Positions 1 to 10,423 of a stretch of DNA of 64,000 bases are shown in pieces; position 1 is the first letter of the stretch, and each line of letters opens with the position of its first letter. A program made the translations under genes and the position numbers. Under the pieces are notes generated by a model that made no database searches, was not told the origin of the DNA, and was given only the letters and a program-made list of their open reading frames with translations. Source of the DNA: Guillardia theta CCMP2712 (lineage: Eukaryota > Cryptophyceae > Pyrenomonadales > Geminigeraceae); the NCBI RefSeq assembly GCF_000315625.1, contig NW_005434666.1, forward strand, positions 419,877 through 483,876, given 5' to 3'.

Positions 1-52
1 CAGGGGGAGGAGGAGGAGGAGGAGGAGGAGGAGGAGGAGGAGGAGGAGGGAG
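1..52. repeat. (GAG)n trinucleotide tract
   Basis: Purine-only run of GAG/AGG triplets at the left edge. It lies upstream of the first recognisable exon of the lipoate ligase gene, so it is probably intronic. No frame through it resembles a lipoate-ligase segment. Positions 53-331 otherwise show no exon I can support. Confidence 0.8.
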
Positions 53-331
53 GAAACGTCAGGTCAGCAGTGAGAGCTGGCAAGGAAAGACGTACGAATA
101 GAATTTACATGTCTAGTCAAAATTGACATGAACCTTGTCTTCCCCGTTCCTTTCTCTCCCTGGTTTCCCCTGTTTGGCTTCTTCCCCTCCCCCTCCCCCT
201 CCATCTCTTCCCTTCCTTCCCGCAGAAGCGATCGGGTGGAGCCGGAGACACTGCACTCAGGGGACCTGAGGAAAGAAGACTCGCTGACAGTGAGGAGGAA
301 TAGAAGGGCGAAGGCAGGACCTGACGGGCAG

Positions 332-1228
332 TGAAGAAATATTACGAGGCGATGAAGGATAACAAGTGGAGGTTCGGAGAGACGCCTGAGTTCACGTGCG
401 GAGTAAAGGGAGGAGGGAGGGAGGGGATGAGACTGTTGGGCAGGCACGAGCTTGAGGGAAGGTTTGAATCTCCGATGCCATGGGGTGAGTATCTGTCGAC
501 CATGTCTTCTGTTCCCTGCTCTATTCCCTCCCCTTCTCTCTCACTTCCTGTCGTTCTTCTTGCCTCCTTGCCTGTCATCTTTCATCATCTTCACCAACGT
601 TGTTGTCCGTCTTGTCTGTCTGCTGTCATGGAGCTCATGATTTCGTTAGTTCCGCTCACTCGCTATGCAGGAACCATCGATGTCTGCATCAACAGCAAGA
701 AAGGTCAGATCCTCGAGGCGAAGGTGAGCCAATGAAGTCGTATACGACGACGAGGAGGAGGGGGGAGGGAGGAGGGGAAGGAGTTAGACAGACAGACGTA
801 ACGGACGGACCACGAGGAGCAAGAAGGGTCCGCAAGGTTAATGTGCGCACAGGTCTACAGTGACTCTCTCTTCCCCAATCTCGTCGAGGCGCTTGCTGAG
901 GTTCCTGCCGCTCCCGCTCCCGCTCCCGCTCCCGCTCCCGCTCCCGCTCCCGCTCCCGCTCCCGCTCCCGCTCCCGCTCCTGTCTCCCTTCCTTCGCCCG
1001 CTCTTCCTCACTCGTCTCCATTCTTCCTTACGAGCCAGCAGTCGCTCCATGAAGTCTCCTATGACGCGCAAGGCATCGACCTCGCCATGACGCGGCTGAG
1101 GACGGCGGCAGAGCAGAGAGGAGAACAGCTGGAGCAGACGTGCTGTCCCTGCCCACCTGCTTCCCAGCTGACGATACATTCGCAGACACGTGGAGGCTCT
1201 TGCAAAGTGGCTCAAAGACTCGCTATGA
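332..1228 (+). CDS. Lipoate-protein ligase / lipoyltransferase, C-terminal exons (5' partial)
   Basis: This enzyme family attaches lipoate (through lipoyl-AMP) to the lysine of 2-oxoacid dehydrogenase E2 and GCV-H domains, usually in mitochondria or plastids. Five exons fit: 332-484, 671-723, 853-900, 1042-1139 and 1186-1228, with matching phases. The translation carries family landmarks in order: a W-x-F-G-E-T-P-E-F segment, then W-G-T-I-D-V, then K-V-Y-S-D-S-L-F-P, an E-A-L-A-E/S-L-H helix, S-Y-D-A-Q, and a terminal A-K-W-L-K-D-S-L before TGA at 1226. This matches the small C-terminal domain of bacterial LplA. The N-terminal catalytic domain lies left of the window or in unrecognised exons. 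The intron 901-1041 is 141 nt, a multiple of three without a stop, so it can be mistaken for coding sequence. The family is secure; ligase versus transferase cannot be decided here. Confidence 0.8.
908..981. repeat. (CCCGCT)n hexanucleotide repeat inside an intron
   Basis: About a dozen perfect hexamer copies. The repeat lies wholly within the proposed intron 901-1041 of the lipoate ligase gene. If read in frame it gives an alternating Pro-Ala stretch, but that interrupts a helix that is continuous in the family. Confidence 0.85.
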
Positions 1229-1642
1229 GACGCATGCTGCTAGACCTTCTTATTTACAAGCCTTTCCTCCCCTCCCCCGCCCCCCCCCCCGCCCCCTCCT
1301 ACTCCTCTTCGACTATATCACTCTCCGATATCATGCAAGCCCGATAAACGGCTGCTCCATCCCTGATGCTCTCCCCTGCCTTCCTTCATCCTCCTCCTCC
1401 ATGGCTCTCATCCCTTGTTCGATCATCTGCACTTCCTGGAAGACCAGCTCCGCGTAGACCTCCGGCAGCTCGGGGGCTGTCGGGTGAGGGATAGTCTGCA
1501 TCTCTACAAGCCCGTCAGTTGCTCCCTCACATCAAACCTCCTCCTCCTCCTCCTCCTCACCCACGGCTCCGCGTAGGTGGACCTGTACGGCTGTTAGTTG
1601 TGCCTCCTCCCTCTCTAACTTCTGCTACTCCTCCCCACTCCC
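1229..1642. other. Convergent 3' intergenic region
   Basis: Pyrimidine-rich sequence between two converging stop codons (lipoate ligase TGA at 1226-1228, subtilisin-like TGA at 1643-1645). Several short C-rich and CTC-rich tracts are present. I see no gene; it probably holds both 3' untranslated regions. Confidence 0.5.
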
Positions 1643-4600
1643 TCACCCGCTCGCCCGTCGAGACTTCTTTTCGCCAGTACCTGATCGTTTGTCAACCCTA
1701 AGGTTGTATAGATAGGCAAGGGAGGAGCAAGGGAGGAAGAGCCAGAGCCAGAGCCAGAGGATAGGGGAAGGAGGGAGGAGAAAGACTGACCTGAGAAGCC
1801 AAAAGGAAGCGAAGGAGCAGATAAAGATAGCGACTCCTACGATTATCTCGACTATCAAGGGCACAGGAAGTTTATTTGACGGGTCCTGAGCCAATGTGAA
1901 GAGTTGAAGGATCGAGAGACGGGCGAGGAAGTGGATAAGGGAGGAAGAGGCAAGCAATCGAGAAGGATAATCAAGAGATGGGAAAAGGGGAAGACACAAC
2001 GAGGATGAGAAGCAATCGGAACAGGACAAGGAGCGGCAAGACAAGAACGATGAAGACTAGGACAAGGAGGAGAAGTAGAAGGCTGGCAACGAGAAAGAGA
2101 AGGAGAAAAATTGAAACAAAGAGAAAACTTGAAGTGTTGTTGGTGAGGAGCAGGAGACCGGAGTCGTAGTCACGACGGGAGTTCCTGTCTCCTCCGGGAA
2201 GACGATCTTCAAGAACGGGCTGACAAGAAGCCGGACAGGAGGAAAGCCCTGTGAACGCGGGGAGACGGTCAGTGAGGGAGAGGGAGAGGGAGAGGGAGAG
2301 GGAGAGGGAGAGGGAGAGGGAGAGGGAGAGGGAGAGGGAGAGAGAGAGAGGGAGAGGGAGAGGTGGACCTGCTGTGCCAGAGCATCGTTAATCCTTTGAA
2401 GAGAAAGAAGTGGGATCAAGTCTAGGCGCTCCTTGCCCAAGAGAACAGCAACGACGACCTGCGTCCTGTCGTTGTTGGCCGGGTCTGTGCTCGGGTCCAG
2501 AGAGCGACGAGGAGAGGAGGGGGAAGGGGAAAACGCTGTGGTGGCGATGGAAGAGACAGACGAGCTCTCCAGCAGCCTGCTGGCTGTCAGAAGAGAGGAG
2601 GACGGCAAGGATGAGAAACTCACAGGATCTTGTCGAGGGGCCAGGATGCGACTTGAGAGATAGCGGAGCGGAAGGTGAGAGAAGAATTCAGGAATTTGGA
2701 GAGGGGCATTTCCATCGAGACTACGAAGACGATTGTGTTCTCCTGCAGCTGCTGCATCGCTGAGCCCAAGCAGGAGGACACATCCTCCTGACAAGCATGA
2801 CAGTCACCTTCGCTCTGGTCCCTGCAGTCCGTCCGGAACATCCCCTCCGGACAGTCGTCGCACTTCCTGCACTCTCCCTCGCTCGCTCCCCCACACCCGT
2901 CCCGGTGCTCTCCTGGAGGACAGCTGGCGCATGCCTGGCAAGTAGCACCTGCCTTGCAGGAGGAGGCAAACTGCCCAGCTGGGCAGGGGGAGCAATTGAG
3001 AGGCCGCCGATCGAGCTCGACGAGGATGCTGCAGTTGGAGGCACCAACAGAAGCCACTGCGAGGACCCACGCTCCTGTGCCGGGGAGGGTCACGCTGGAG
3101 AAAGTGAGAAGGGGAGAGGAGGAGAGGAGCTCGATCTTAGCACTGAAGTCGTTCGGGGACGGCACCTTGTCGCGATGCAGGAAGACCCGACACACCTGGC
3201 GGCCTTGCGGAGGGTTGACGGTGAGGAACCAGTCTCTCTGCTGACTTGTCGTGTTCCACCAGGAGAAGGATCGGGAAGTTTGAAGGACGGAGATTTGGTT
3301 GACTCCCTCCTGCAGCAGAGGTATCCGGCCGCTGCAGTCCGAACCCAAGTAGGGGAAGTCGCAAACGCAGATCCCCTTCCGACAATCCCCATGACCGTGG
3401 CAGCCAGACGGGCAGGAGGGATAAGGACAGGGAGAAACCTCAGTCAAGTTCCCAGAGACAACAAGCGAGAAGTTCTGCCGCGGAGTCCGCATCCTGAGGG
3501 CAGAGACCATCACCTTGTAGGTAGCCGACACTTGAGGGGAGGAGACGACAACCTGTCAAACACAACAAACAGTGAGCTCGCCTCCTCCCCTTTCCACCTC
3601 CAAGCTATCTCTTCCATTGCTCTCACTCCACCTCCCGTTGCAACTCGCATTCCTCCTACGTCACCTTCTCGTTGTTGTTCACGTCGTCTTGCGCCCGAAG
3701 GACGTCTCCGCCCTCTTCCTTCCACATGATTCCATTCCCGCACATCTCCTCTCCGCCATGTCGCACAATTAGGTCGAGATCGCTCACGAGGAGGTTCTCA
3801 GCTGATGGCGGGTCTGTCCACACCAGCGTCACAGTAAGCGGCTCGTTGGCTCCCTTGACAAAGAAGCATCGAATCGCCACTCCTCCTCGGTCGATGGTGA
3901 CGTCATCAAGGAGGAAGAGCGAGGGTCCATCCCGCGCTCGGTACATGCTGAAGACGTTGACTGCCCCGTGTCCCTGACGACAGTTGGGAGGACAGGCGCT
4001 GAGAGCTTGCGCGTCATCTTGGAAGTCTTGTGCTGCATGAAGGAGGATGGCCTTGACGAGTGAAGCGCTCCCCGTAAACTTCTCATCTTTGACTTGCTGT
4101 CGTATCAGGGCAGCGGTGGCAGAAACGAGCGCAGCTGACAGATGCGCTCCATCGTCCTCCACGACCGCGTCTTTCCCGCACTCGAACGATGTCAAATCGG
4201 CGTCTGACTCCGCTGCCTCGATGGAGATGCCAGGAGCAAAGACTTCTGGCTTGATCTGCCCGTCCCCCACAGGGCCAGTGGAAGAGAACGGAGCGATCTG
4301 CTTGTCGAAGGAGGCAGTGAAGGGGAGAGAGGCAGTCACTCCTGTGCTCTCCTCCAACAGGCTTATGTCATTTTGACGGAGGTCAACCGTCGCCAAGAGG
4401 AAGCTCGAGTTTGTCAGCAGAGCAGTGACCAGGGAGCAAGGGACCTGCCCCATCCGCCGATCCAGCAGGACAGCATCAGGTCTTGCTGCTTTCAGGCTTC
4501 CCAATAGAACCTTCCAGTATTCCAGCGTCGCAGCACAATGACCTGAGAACCCGACGACAACCACGGACCCTGAAATCGCAGTAACATGCTCATCCGGACA

Positions 4601-6257
4601 GAACACTTCGTCCTCTAGAAAGGCTACCCTCCCCGTTATCTGGAGATCGGAGGTTGACTCCGGCAAGGGAAAACACGCAGCCATCCACATCGTGACCATC
4701 AGGTGGAAGTCAGGGGAAGAGAAGTGGACTTGGAAGACATCCTGTTGAGGCTGGATCACCTCGGTAAATTGATAAGCTCCAATTGTCAAGGCATTTTTGG
4801 CGAGGCCAAGGGGGTTGTTTTTCAGTTTGTTCCCAGCGCCAGCCACCACCACCAGGTAATCAGGGTGCGAGAACACGAAAGCATCTAGATCAGTGACATT
4901 GACTTGCTTTGCAAGATTGATGTCATCCCAGGCAATCACATGCACACGGGCTCCAATCTCATGGGAGGTCTGCAACAGACTCGCTCCCACATGCAAAGGG
5001 TAGTGATAGGTTATAGGTGAAGTATCGTCGGATATGTCCTGAATGAACAATCTGCTTGCGGGAGCCAGCCCGATATTGATCACTGGAGCCTCGGGACCCT
5101 CAACTAAGGAACTACCGCTGATGCATCCGCACATCTCTGTCCCTCTCCCCTGGAAGCTGTCTCCTATTTTGGCATTGGGCAAGAGCTCGTACCCAACTAC
5201 TTTGCGATGATCTCGGTTGATTTGTTTGATGCAAGAAGCGTGCGAAGTGCAAGCAGAGACGTCGCTTGTAGGGTCTTTGAACAGACAGTTGTCATAGTCC
5301 AGCCCTGAGTCAGATACGGTGATGATTTCTTCCTGGCCGAACCGCTCCATCGTGTACATTCCCTGAAGCCCCAATAATAAGATCTCCGTTGCGACTAGAT
5401 CTTCTAGGAAGCGACCTGCACTTCTCGATCTTCTCGAGCCAGAAACTGCCTGCGAATCTACTTTGACGTTGCGGTTCAGCTTTCTCATTGAAATCACATC
5501 GTTGAAGCCTGCAACCTCCTTCAGAAACTGCGTGCTATGACTTGTGCAAACTATTGCCCGAACCTGGAGAGGACTGGTTAGGCTTTTGCTACACAGGCAG
5601 TTTCAACCACATTCATAAGATCACCTCATGATTGGATATGTGCTCTAGCGTGAGCTGTCTTTCGAGTGACAAGCTTTCAACGATTTTCTGACTCCATGCG
5701 AGCACAGTCTCTTTGGCGTACGAATGACCGAGGGAAACCACAAACTGATCAATGTCTGGCTGTTCCGAGGTGCAATGAAGGCTCGTCGCAAGATTGGTCC
5801 GCTCCTCTCGTGAAGAGCTCCTCACTGATTCAGCTGCTTCAACAGGAGTGCTGTATCCTCTGACGGGTGTAGCGCTCACAAAACCGGTGAGCTGTCGCAC
5901 ACGGTCAAGATCAACTGTTGGCATAAAGCAAACCCTGCAATCGCAACGAACATTCAATTCACCATCAAGTTTGGAGAGCTCCTCCTGCAGGCTGGTTTTA
6001 TACTCCTCGTTGCATCGAATCGTGTACATCTTCCAGCCAGGCCATCCGTTCTCGACGAGCGATCTGATGTGATAGTCCGACATTGACATCTTTGCCCCTG
6101 AGCTATGCTCAACGTATACAGCGTTGCCGGACGCAAGTCGCTCTGCACTGGCTGCGACACTTGAAACGGATGCTGCCATGCCGCCCTCAGGCTCGCTGTT
6201 GTCAGCATTACACAGCACCAGCAGCAGCCCCACGATCTGCCATGCCCGCATCTTCAT
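1643..6257 (-). CDS. Subtilisin-fold (S8) membrane protein lacking catalytic His and Ser
   Basis: Eight exons (5625-6257, 3665-5563, 2624-3552, 2535-2579, 2369-2465, 2159-2248, 1791-1885, 1643-1697) join in phase to 1,280 residues. The start at 6257 is chosen because a signal peptide follows (A-W-Q-I-V-G-L-L-L-V-L-C). A prodomain-like region precedes a subtilase domain with V-S-D-S-G (Asp near residue 296), an oxyanion A-G-A-G-N (Asn near 456) and the motif F-S-S-T-G-P with K-P-E-V-F-A-P-G. The usual HGTH is R-G-T-E (near 351) and the usual GTSM is G-A-H-L (near 685), so catalytic His and Ser are absent. A C-terminal beta-sandwich follows, as in TagB/C-type and KP-43-like subtilases. Then come an EGF-like module, a TNFR-like Cys-rich region, the domain shared with the 31-36 kb genes, a transmembrane helix (exon 1791-1885) and a short basic tail. 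A pseudoprotease or receptor role is inferred. Confidence 0.85.
2275..2362. repeat. (GAGAGG)n repeat inside an intron
   Basis: Hexanucleotide purine repeat lying in the proposed intron 2249-2368 of the subtilisin-like gene. Read on the minus strand it would give Ser-Pro/Ser-Leu polymers, which I take as non-coding because exons on both sides join in frame without it. Confidence 0.85.
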
Positions 6258-6780
6258 AGCGCAGCTGGATCTCCCGGCATCACTGAGCCTACCCCCTACC
6301 CCCCCACGGTTCGGCCCCTGTTCCAACTTCATCGTGAAGTCACCACCCCAGTACGGTCCCCCCCCGAGTATCTCATTCAGTGACCCCCCAACGGGCCGAG
6401 CCTTGGAGGACCACCCTCCCCTCCGAGCCTAGAGTGCCATTCAACGTGACCGTCCCGGGCCCGGAGGCCGCTCCTCAGTGTCAGCCCGGCCCGGGAATCC
6501 TGGCCGCGCGGGGCGGCGACTGACGGCCGGTGTTTTTACTCATTAAAGAGTACCCCTACCCCCGTGCCTCCGACAACTACCTACCCCTTCGACCAACTTG
6601 TATCCTATAACTAATAAAAGCGTCAGGCCGGACGTTAGCGCAAGGGGTAAATTTAGGTTGTTTTGCACGGGCATTTAAAATCGCTGTGAACAATAGAACG
6701 TGGCATTAGCGGCGTATCGAGGCCCCAAGTTTTTTTTCACGGTCTCCATTCAAGTCCAATTTGAACAGGCGGTAGATTGA

Positions 6781-6837
6781 GTGAATTTATATGAATTTAT
6801 ATGATTTTATATGAATTTATATGATTTTATATGAATT
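6781..6837. repeat. AT-rich tandem repeat, unit about 11 bp
   Basis: Five imperfect copies of a TATATGAATTTA-like unit, alternating between GAATTTA and GATTTTA forms. It sits just downstream of a GC-rich island, giving a sharp composition boundary. Confidence 0.75.
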
Positions 6838-7498
6838 TTCACTAAATATGCTGTCACGTCCTTTGAACGTGTTCACATCCAAGCAATGTGTTTCGCTGTA
6901 ATCTGCAGATTTTTACAATCTTCTTTTAGCAGACTCCTAGTACCCTCACCCCCACATTCCATATCAAAAGACCCCCTGCTTGATCGACTTGAACATATAC
7001 ATAGTAAAACCAGTATTTTAAACTGTACCCCACCCCCAGGATACCGCTACCTCTTGTAAGTTGATCAGTACCACCTGGACACCACCGGTCAGTGTTTCCG
7101 ACATTCCCTGCAGAAGTCATTTAAAAACCAAGGTATATCCTGCCTACTTTTATAATAGGTGCCATATGCAAATCAGCCCATCCATTGATCTTCGCCTTTT
7201 CTGGTCACCCCACCCCTATCCACTCATCCCGTCAAAAGAAAACACACCAGACGAACTCCTCAGCAACCACCGGTGCAGGTAAAGTGTAAATCCTCATACC
7301 CCCACCCTACTTGTTGTTAGCTCCCTTACAGAAAATCCAACCTTTACCCCTGAAAATATCATACAAAAAGAGGGGTACTGATGACCCTACCCTTTTTCAT
7401 ATCATTTTCTCCGTCACCCCACCCCTTTCCGAAGCAGCTCGTATCTCAGCGTGAGCTTGCACGTACTACTTTTATTTACATAGCCCGACGAAGGAACC

Positions 7499-7560
7499 AA
7501 GGAGAGAAGAGAGAGGAGAGAGGAGAGAGGAGAGAGGAGAGGAGGGGAGAGCGGAGACAA
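7499..7560. repeat. Purine-only GAGAGGA repeat
   Basis: Irregular GAGAGGA units on the + strand, about 310 bp upstream of the ATG at 7871. It is probably low-complexity promoter or leader sequence. Confidence 0.7.
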
Positions 7561-7870
7561 ACAAACGAGAGATCAGAAACGAGAGAGAAAGAAGACTGAC
7601 CGACCGACCACGTGGCATCCCGCTTTAGGCTCTTGCTTTTGTTTGCCTCTGCACCACCGATGCAATCTTCAATTTAGAAAAGATTTGAGTGAAGAAAGAG
7701 AGTGACATTGAAAACCGGACGGTTCGTTAGATTCTTCTTGGAATAATTCACAGCAAGAAGGTTGAGAAGATTCACGATCCTAATTGCCACTTATTCATCA
7801 AAACAACTTCAATCGGAAACGTTTTTCGTCATTGGCTCAAAAAAAATTCCTGCACGCGATCATTAACTGG

Positions 7871-8179
7871 ATGTCACTCAAACTCAACTCGGAAGAGCTG
7901 AAAAATCTTTTGCTCAACCCAGATCCAGATGTCTTAGACATTGAGAAAGAGGCTTTTGAAAGGTTACAGAAATCTAGTCAAGCCAGGCGAGGCTCACAAC
8001 AACTTACAAGCTTAAACAATCTGGTCCAGCTTTCCCAGATCAAAAAATCAAACAGTTTCAAGGTAAAATCGGAATTTCAACCTGTGAAGAAACAGTACTT
8101 TGTGAGAGCCTGCAGTGAACCTACACAATGCAATCCAAGTGAGCCCGCTTCTCTGGAGGACTTGCTCAAGCTTTTCTGA
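7871..8179 (+). CDS. Small paralogue A (102 aa), function unknown
   Basis: Single exon from the first ATG at 7871; upstream in-frame codons contain no ATG. I do not recognise a named family. The N-terminus has an acidic helix with S-E-E-L-K followed by D-I-E-K-E-A-F-E-R-L. A middle part is rich in Ser, Gln and Lys, and the C-terminus ends S-L-E-D-L-L-K-L-F. No signal peptide or membrane segment is visible. The next gene, convergent on the other strand, encodes a protein of the same layout (S-E-E-K-K, E-L-E-R-K-A-F-E-F, terminal R-L-L-K-C-Y-L-N-V-F), so the two appear to be an inverted duplicate. A soluble regulatory or adaptor protein is possible but unsupported. Confidence 0.6.
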   Translation: MSLKLNSEELKNLLLNPDPDVLDIEKEAFERLQKSSQARRGSQQLTSLNNLVQLSQIKKSNSFKVKSEFQPVKKQYFVRACSEPTQCNPSEPASLEDLLKLF

Positions 8180-8517
8180 GTCTACTTTCTACATTTTGTT
8201 TCGGGGATCTCCCCGCGTTGCAAGTAGATACAGATGCGAAGGTTTCACAACCCCTTTTTAAATACACTAGGTGAATAAATATTTTTTCGGCTCCGTGGTC
8301 TTGTGTCTTTGAAAACACGTTGTGCCCGCAGACCTTCGGTGTAATCATTGTCGATTCATTTCAACCAGGAACCGTGGTTGAGCTCTCACTGACGTTGCAC
8401 GCCATCCCACGAATACGTCGCTCGTCAATTTCGGGTTTTATTCATTTACAACAACTTTTACTTCACTGTACACGAAACAGATACACCGTCACATGGATAA
8501 GGAGGTGAATCAAGAGA

Positions 8518-8931
8518 TTAAAAAACATTCAAATAGCATTTGAGCAATCTCTCTGGCTCCGTGATAATGCTATTTGATCGCATTGAGGATCTTCTCCTCC
8601 CAGCATTCAACTCAGTGCAGGACGAAGGCGTGCTTTCGTCCTCTCTCGCCTTCATGAATTCCATCACTTTTTTGGTCGTAGCACCCGATGGCGAATCACA
8701 AGAGCTACATCTCAACATCGAGATGGAACAGCATGGGATTTCAGAATCGTTTGTTTTGGCTGACAAAATGACTTCCTCGTCGCTTCTAGTCCGCTGTATC
8801 ATCGCAGACCTTGACATTAACCTTTTTTCGATGAACTCAAAGGCTTTTCTCTCCAATTCTTCAGTTTCAGGAGAAACATCCATAAGCATATCCATAATAA
8901 TCTTCTTTTCTTCGCTCTTCTTCATCCTCAT
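8518..8931 (-). CDS. Small paralogue B (137 aa), function unknown
   Basis: Single exon with ATG at 8931 and stop at 8518, converging on paralogue A with 338 bp between the stop codons. It has a Lys/Glu-rich N-terminal helix (S-E-E-K-K, then E-L-E-R-K-A-F-E-F), a Ser-rich centre with R-R-R-S-S and R-S-N-S resembling basophilic kinase sites, and a C-terminal L-L-K-C-Y-L-N-V-F. The shared ends and the variable Ser-rich middle suggest that the termini are the functional parts. No known domain, targeting signal or membrane segment is visible. Similarity to paralogue A is seen by eye and has not been scored. Confidence 0.6.
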   Translation of the reverse strand: MRMKKSEEKKIIMDMLMDVSPETEELERKAFEFIEKRLMSRSAMIQRTRSDEEVILSAKTNDSEIPCCSISMLRCSSCDSPSGATTKKVMEFMKAREDESTPSSCTELNAGRRRSSMRSNSIITEPERLLKCYLNVF

Positions 8932-10423
8932 GGCCGAATATCAAGTAGTAACCTTTCCCACTAAATACAGAACAATGAACAATTTTCAACACTGAAAAAC
9001 CTAAATGAAGCTCGCCAACAATGCAACAAGACTTCAACAGCAGTCGATGCAACGTCGCCTTTTCAACACTTGTCACAGATGTTCGAACTTCAAAGATGTT
9101 CGAACAAGTCTTGATCCGATATGCTTCCTTGCGGCCGCTCCGTTGACCTCATATTCCCTCTCCCCCTCGGAGTTAAGAAGCCCAAACGGTGAGGGTTTCC
9201 GCACTCCGCGTTCCCTGGGACCCCTCGTTTTGTCCTCCAAGATAGTACCCCTACCCCCTCTCTGACTCTTTTTGCGTTTAACTTCACCCGGTGTTACTGG
9301 AACCCAGTTATTCCCCACCCCCTGCATCTGCCTCCAATGACTTGATTTGAATGCCCATCTAGTCTATTTCAATGTATACACTTTCCTTAAGTGAGGAACT
9401 AAGTAAAAAGCGCACAGTGTCTGACCTCTCCCTCCTACCTCGCACAGTGCTGAATGCACACTCGTCCGAGGTATTGCCCTTTAGGTGCCCTCTACGTAGG
9501 GCAACCCCTTCCCTTCCGGATGTGAGGAAGGCTGAGGTCGGATGTTAGGCGTTTGAACTATGTACCCGACTTAGAAGAGTCGCGACCTTCAGAAGATGCT
9601 TTAGGAGTTAAATCCAAAAGGACACCCACTGGGCCACGTTTCCCACCCCCTTGATGTCCACCCCTCTTTTTCTCATCTGACTACCCCACCCTAGAAATAA
9701 AATCTCCGTTGCTGATGCTTTTTTTAACGCCAGGCGTTCCAACAACCCTCATATCCACACCCGCCTCAGAGTCAAGAACCCCTTCATACCCTCCCCCTCA
9801 GCCTATTACTTATTATGCTGCGAGGACAGCAAATGACTGACTATCAGATTTGTTGATGCCCGCTATGAAGTTGCATTCACAGCCCGACCCGCTGTGCTGA
9901 CAGTCCGACGGTCGGAGGCCCACTACTGTGACCTCACTGCTGGCACCTGAACTTCACTTGCCAATTTACGCCAATAGTAGAAGGCCATGAGACTGAGGCC
10001 GCTCGGATCATTTGAACTTCAAGGATTGACAGTGTCTCATGTAACTTGCCTCCGGTGACTGTCTCGGAGGGCCGCCCGCCGCGCCGCCCGGCGCACGGCA
10101 CACCGGTCGGACCGCACGGTCCGAACCCGGCGCGGCGTGCCACGCCGGGTGTCCGTCGGACCATGAGACTGTCGGTCATTGCGGCACACTGTGACGCCGT
10201 CCGCCGATCACGGACCGGCGCCCCGGCCGCCCGGCCCGGCGGCGGTCAGCCTGGCCCGGAGTCCCCGGGCCCCGGGCCGCGCCGGACGAGCCCCGGGCCC
10301 GGCGCAGCCCGAACTTGAATCTCGGACAGTGCGGCATCAAGTTGACTTGACTCGAAGCCAACGGTCCGAGCGACCGTACCGGGTCCGGCAGGCTTGAGGC
10401 TCTCAGGCCGGGCCAGATTTTAA
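8932..10423. other. Intergenic region with GC-rich island
   Basis: No supported gene. Positions 9230-9330 and 9640-9810 carry C-rich tracts (GTACCCCTACCCCC-like). Positions 10040-10410 form a strongly GC- and CpG-rich island with CCGGGCCCCGGG palindromes. Short phrases such as CTTGAA and CAAGTTGA in the island recur in the 18.7 kb island, suggesting a degenerate dispersed repeat. The right end holds the 3' end of STE24. Confidence 0.45.

Larger units (their letters stand above)
6258..7870. other. Intergenic region with GC island and simple repeats
   Basis: Between the start of the subtilisin-like gene and the first small paralogue. It contains a GC- and CpG-rich island at about 6430-6540, several C-rich tracts of the form CCCCTACCCC or CCACCCC, an AT-rich tandem repeat (6781-6837) and a purine repeat (7499-7560). 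I see no convincing coding exon. The purine tract may belong to the 5' leader or promoter of the gene at 7871. Confidence 0.5.

Noticed and set aside
2797-3729. Long + strand open frame antisense to the subtilisin-like gene
   Set aside because: It overlaps exons with clear EGF-like and beta-sandwich homology on the minus strand; its own translation has no domain and biased composition.
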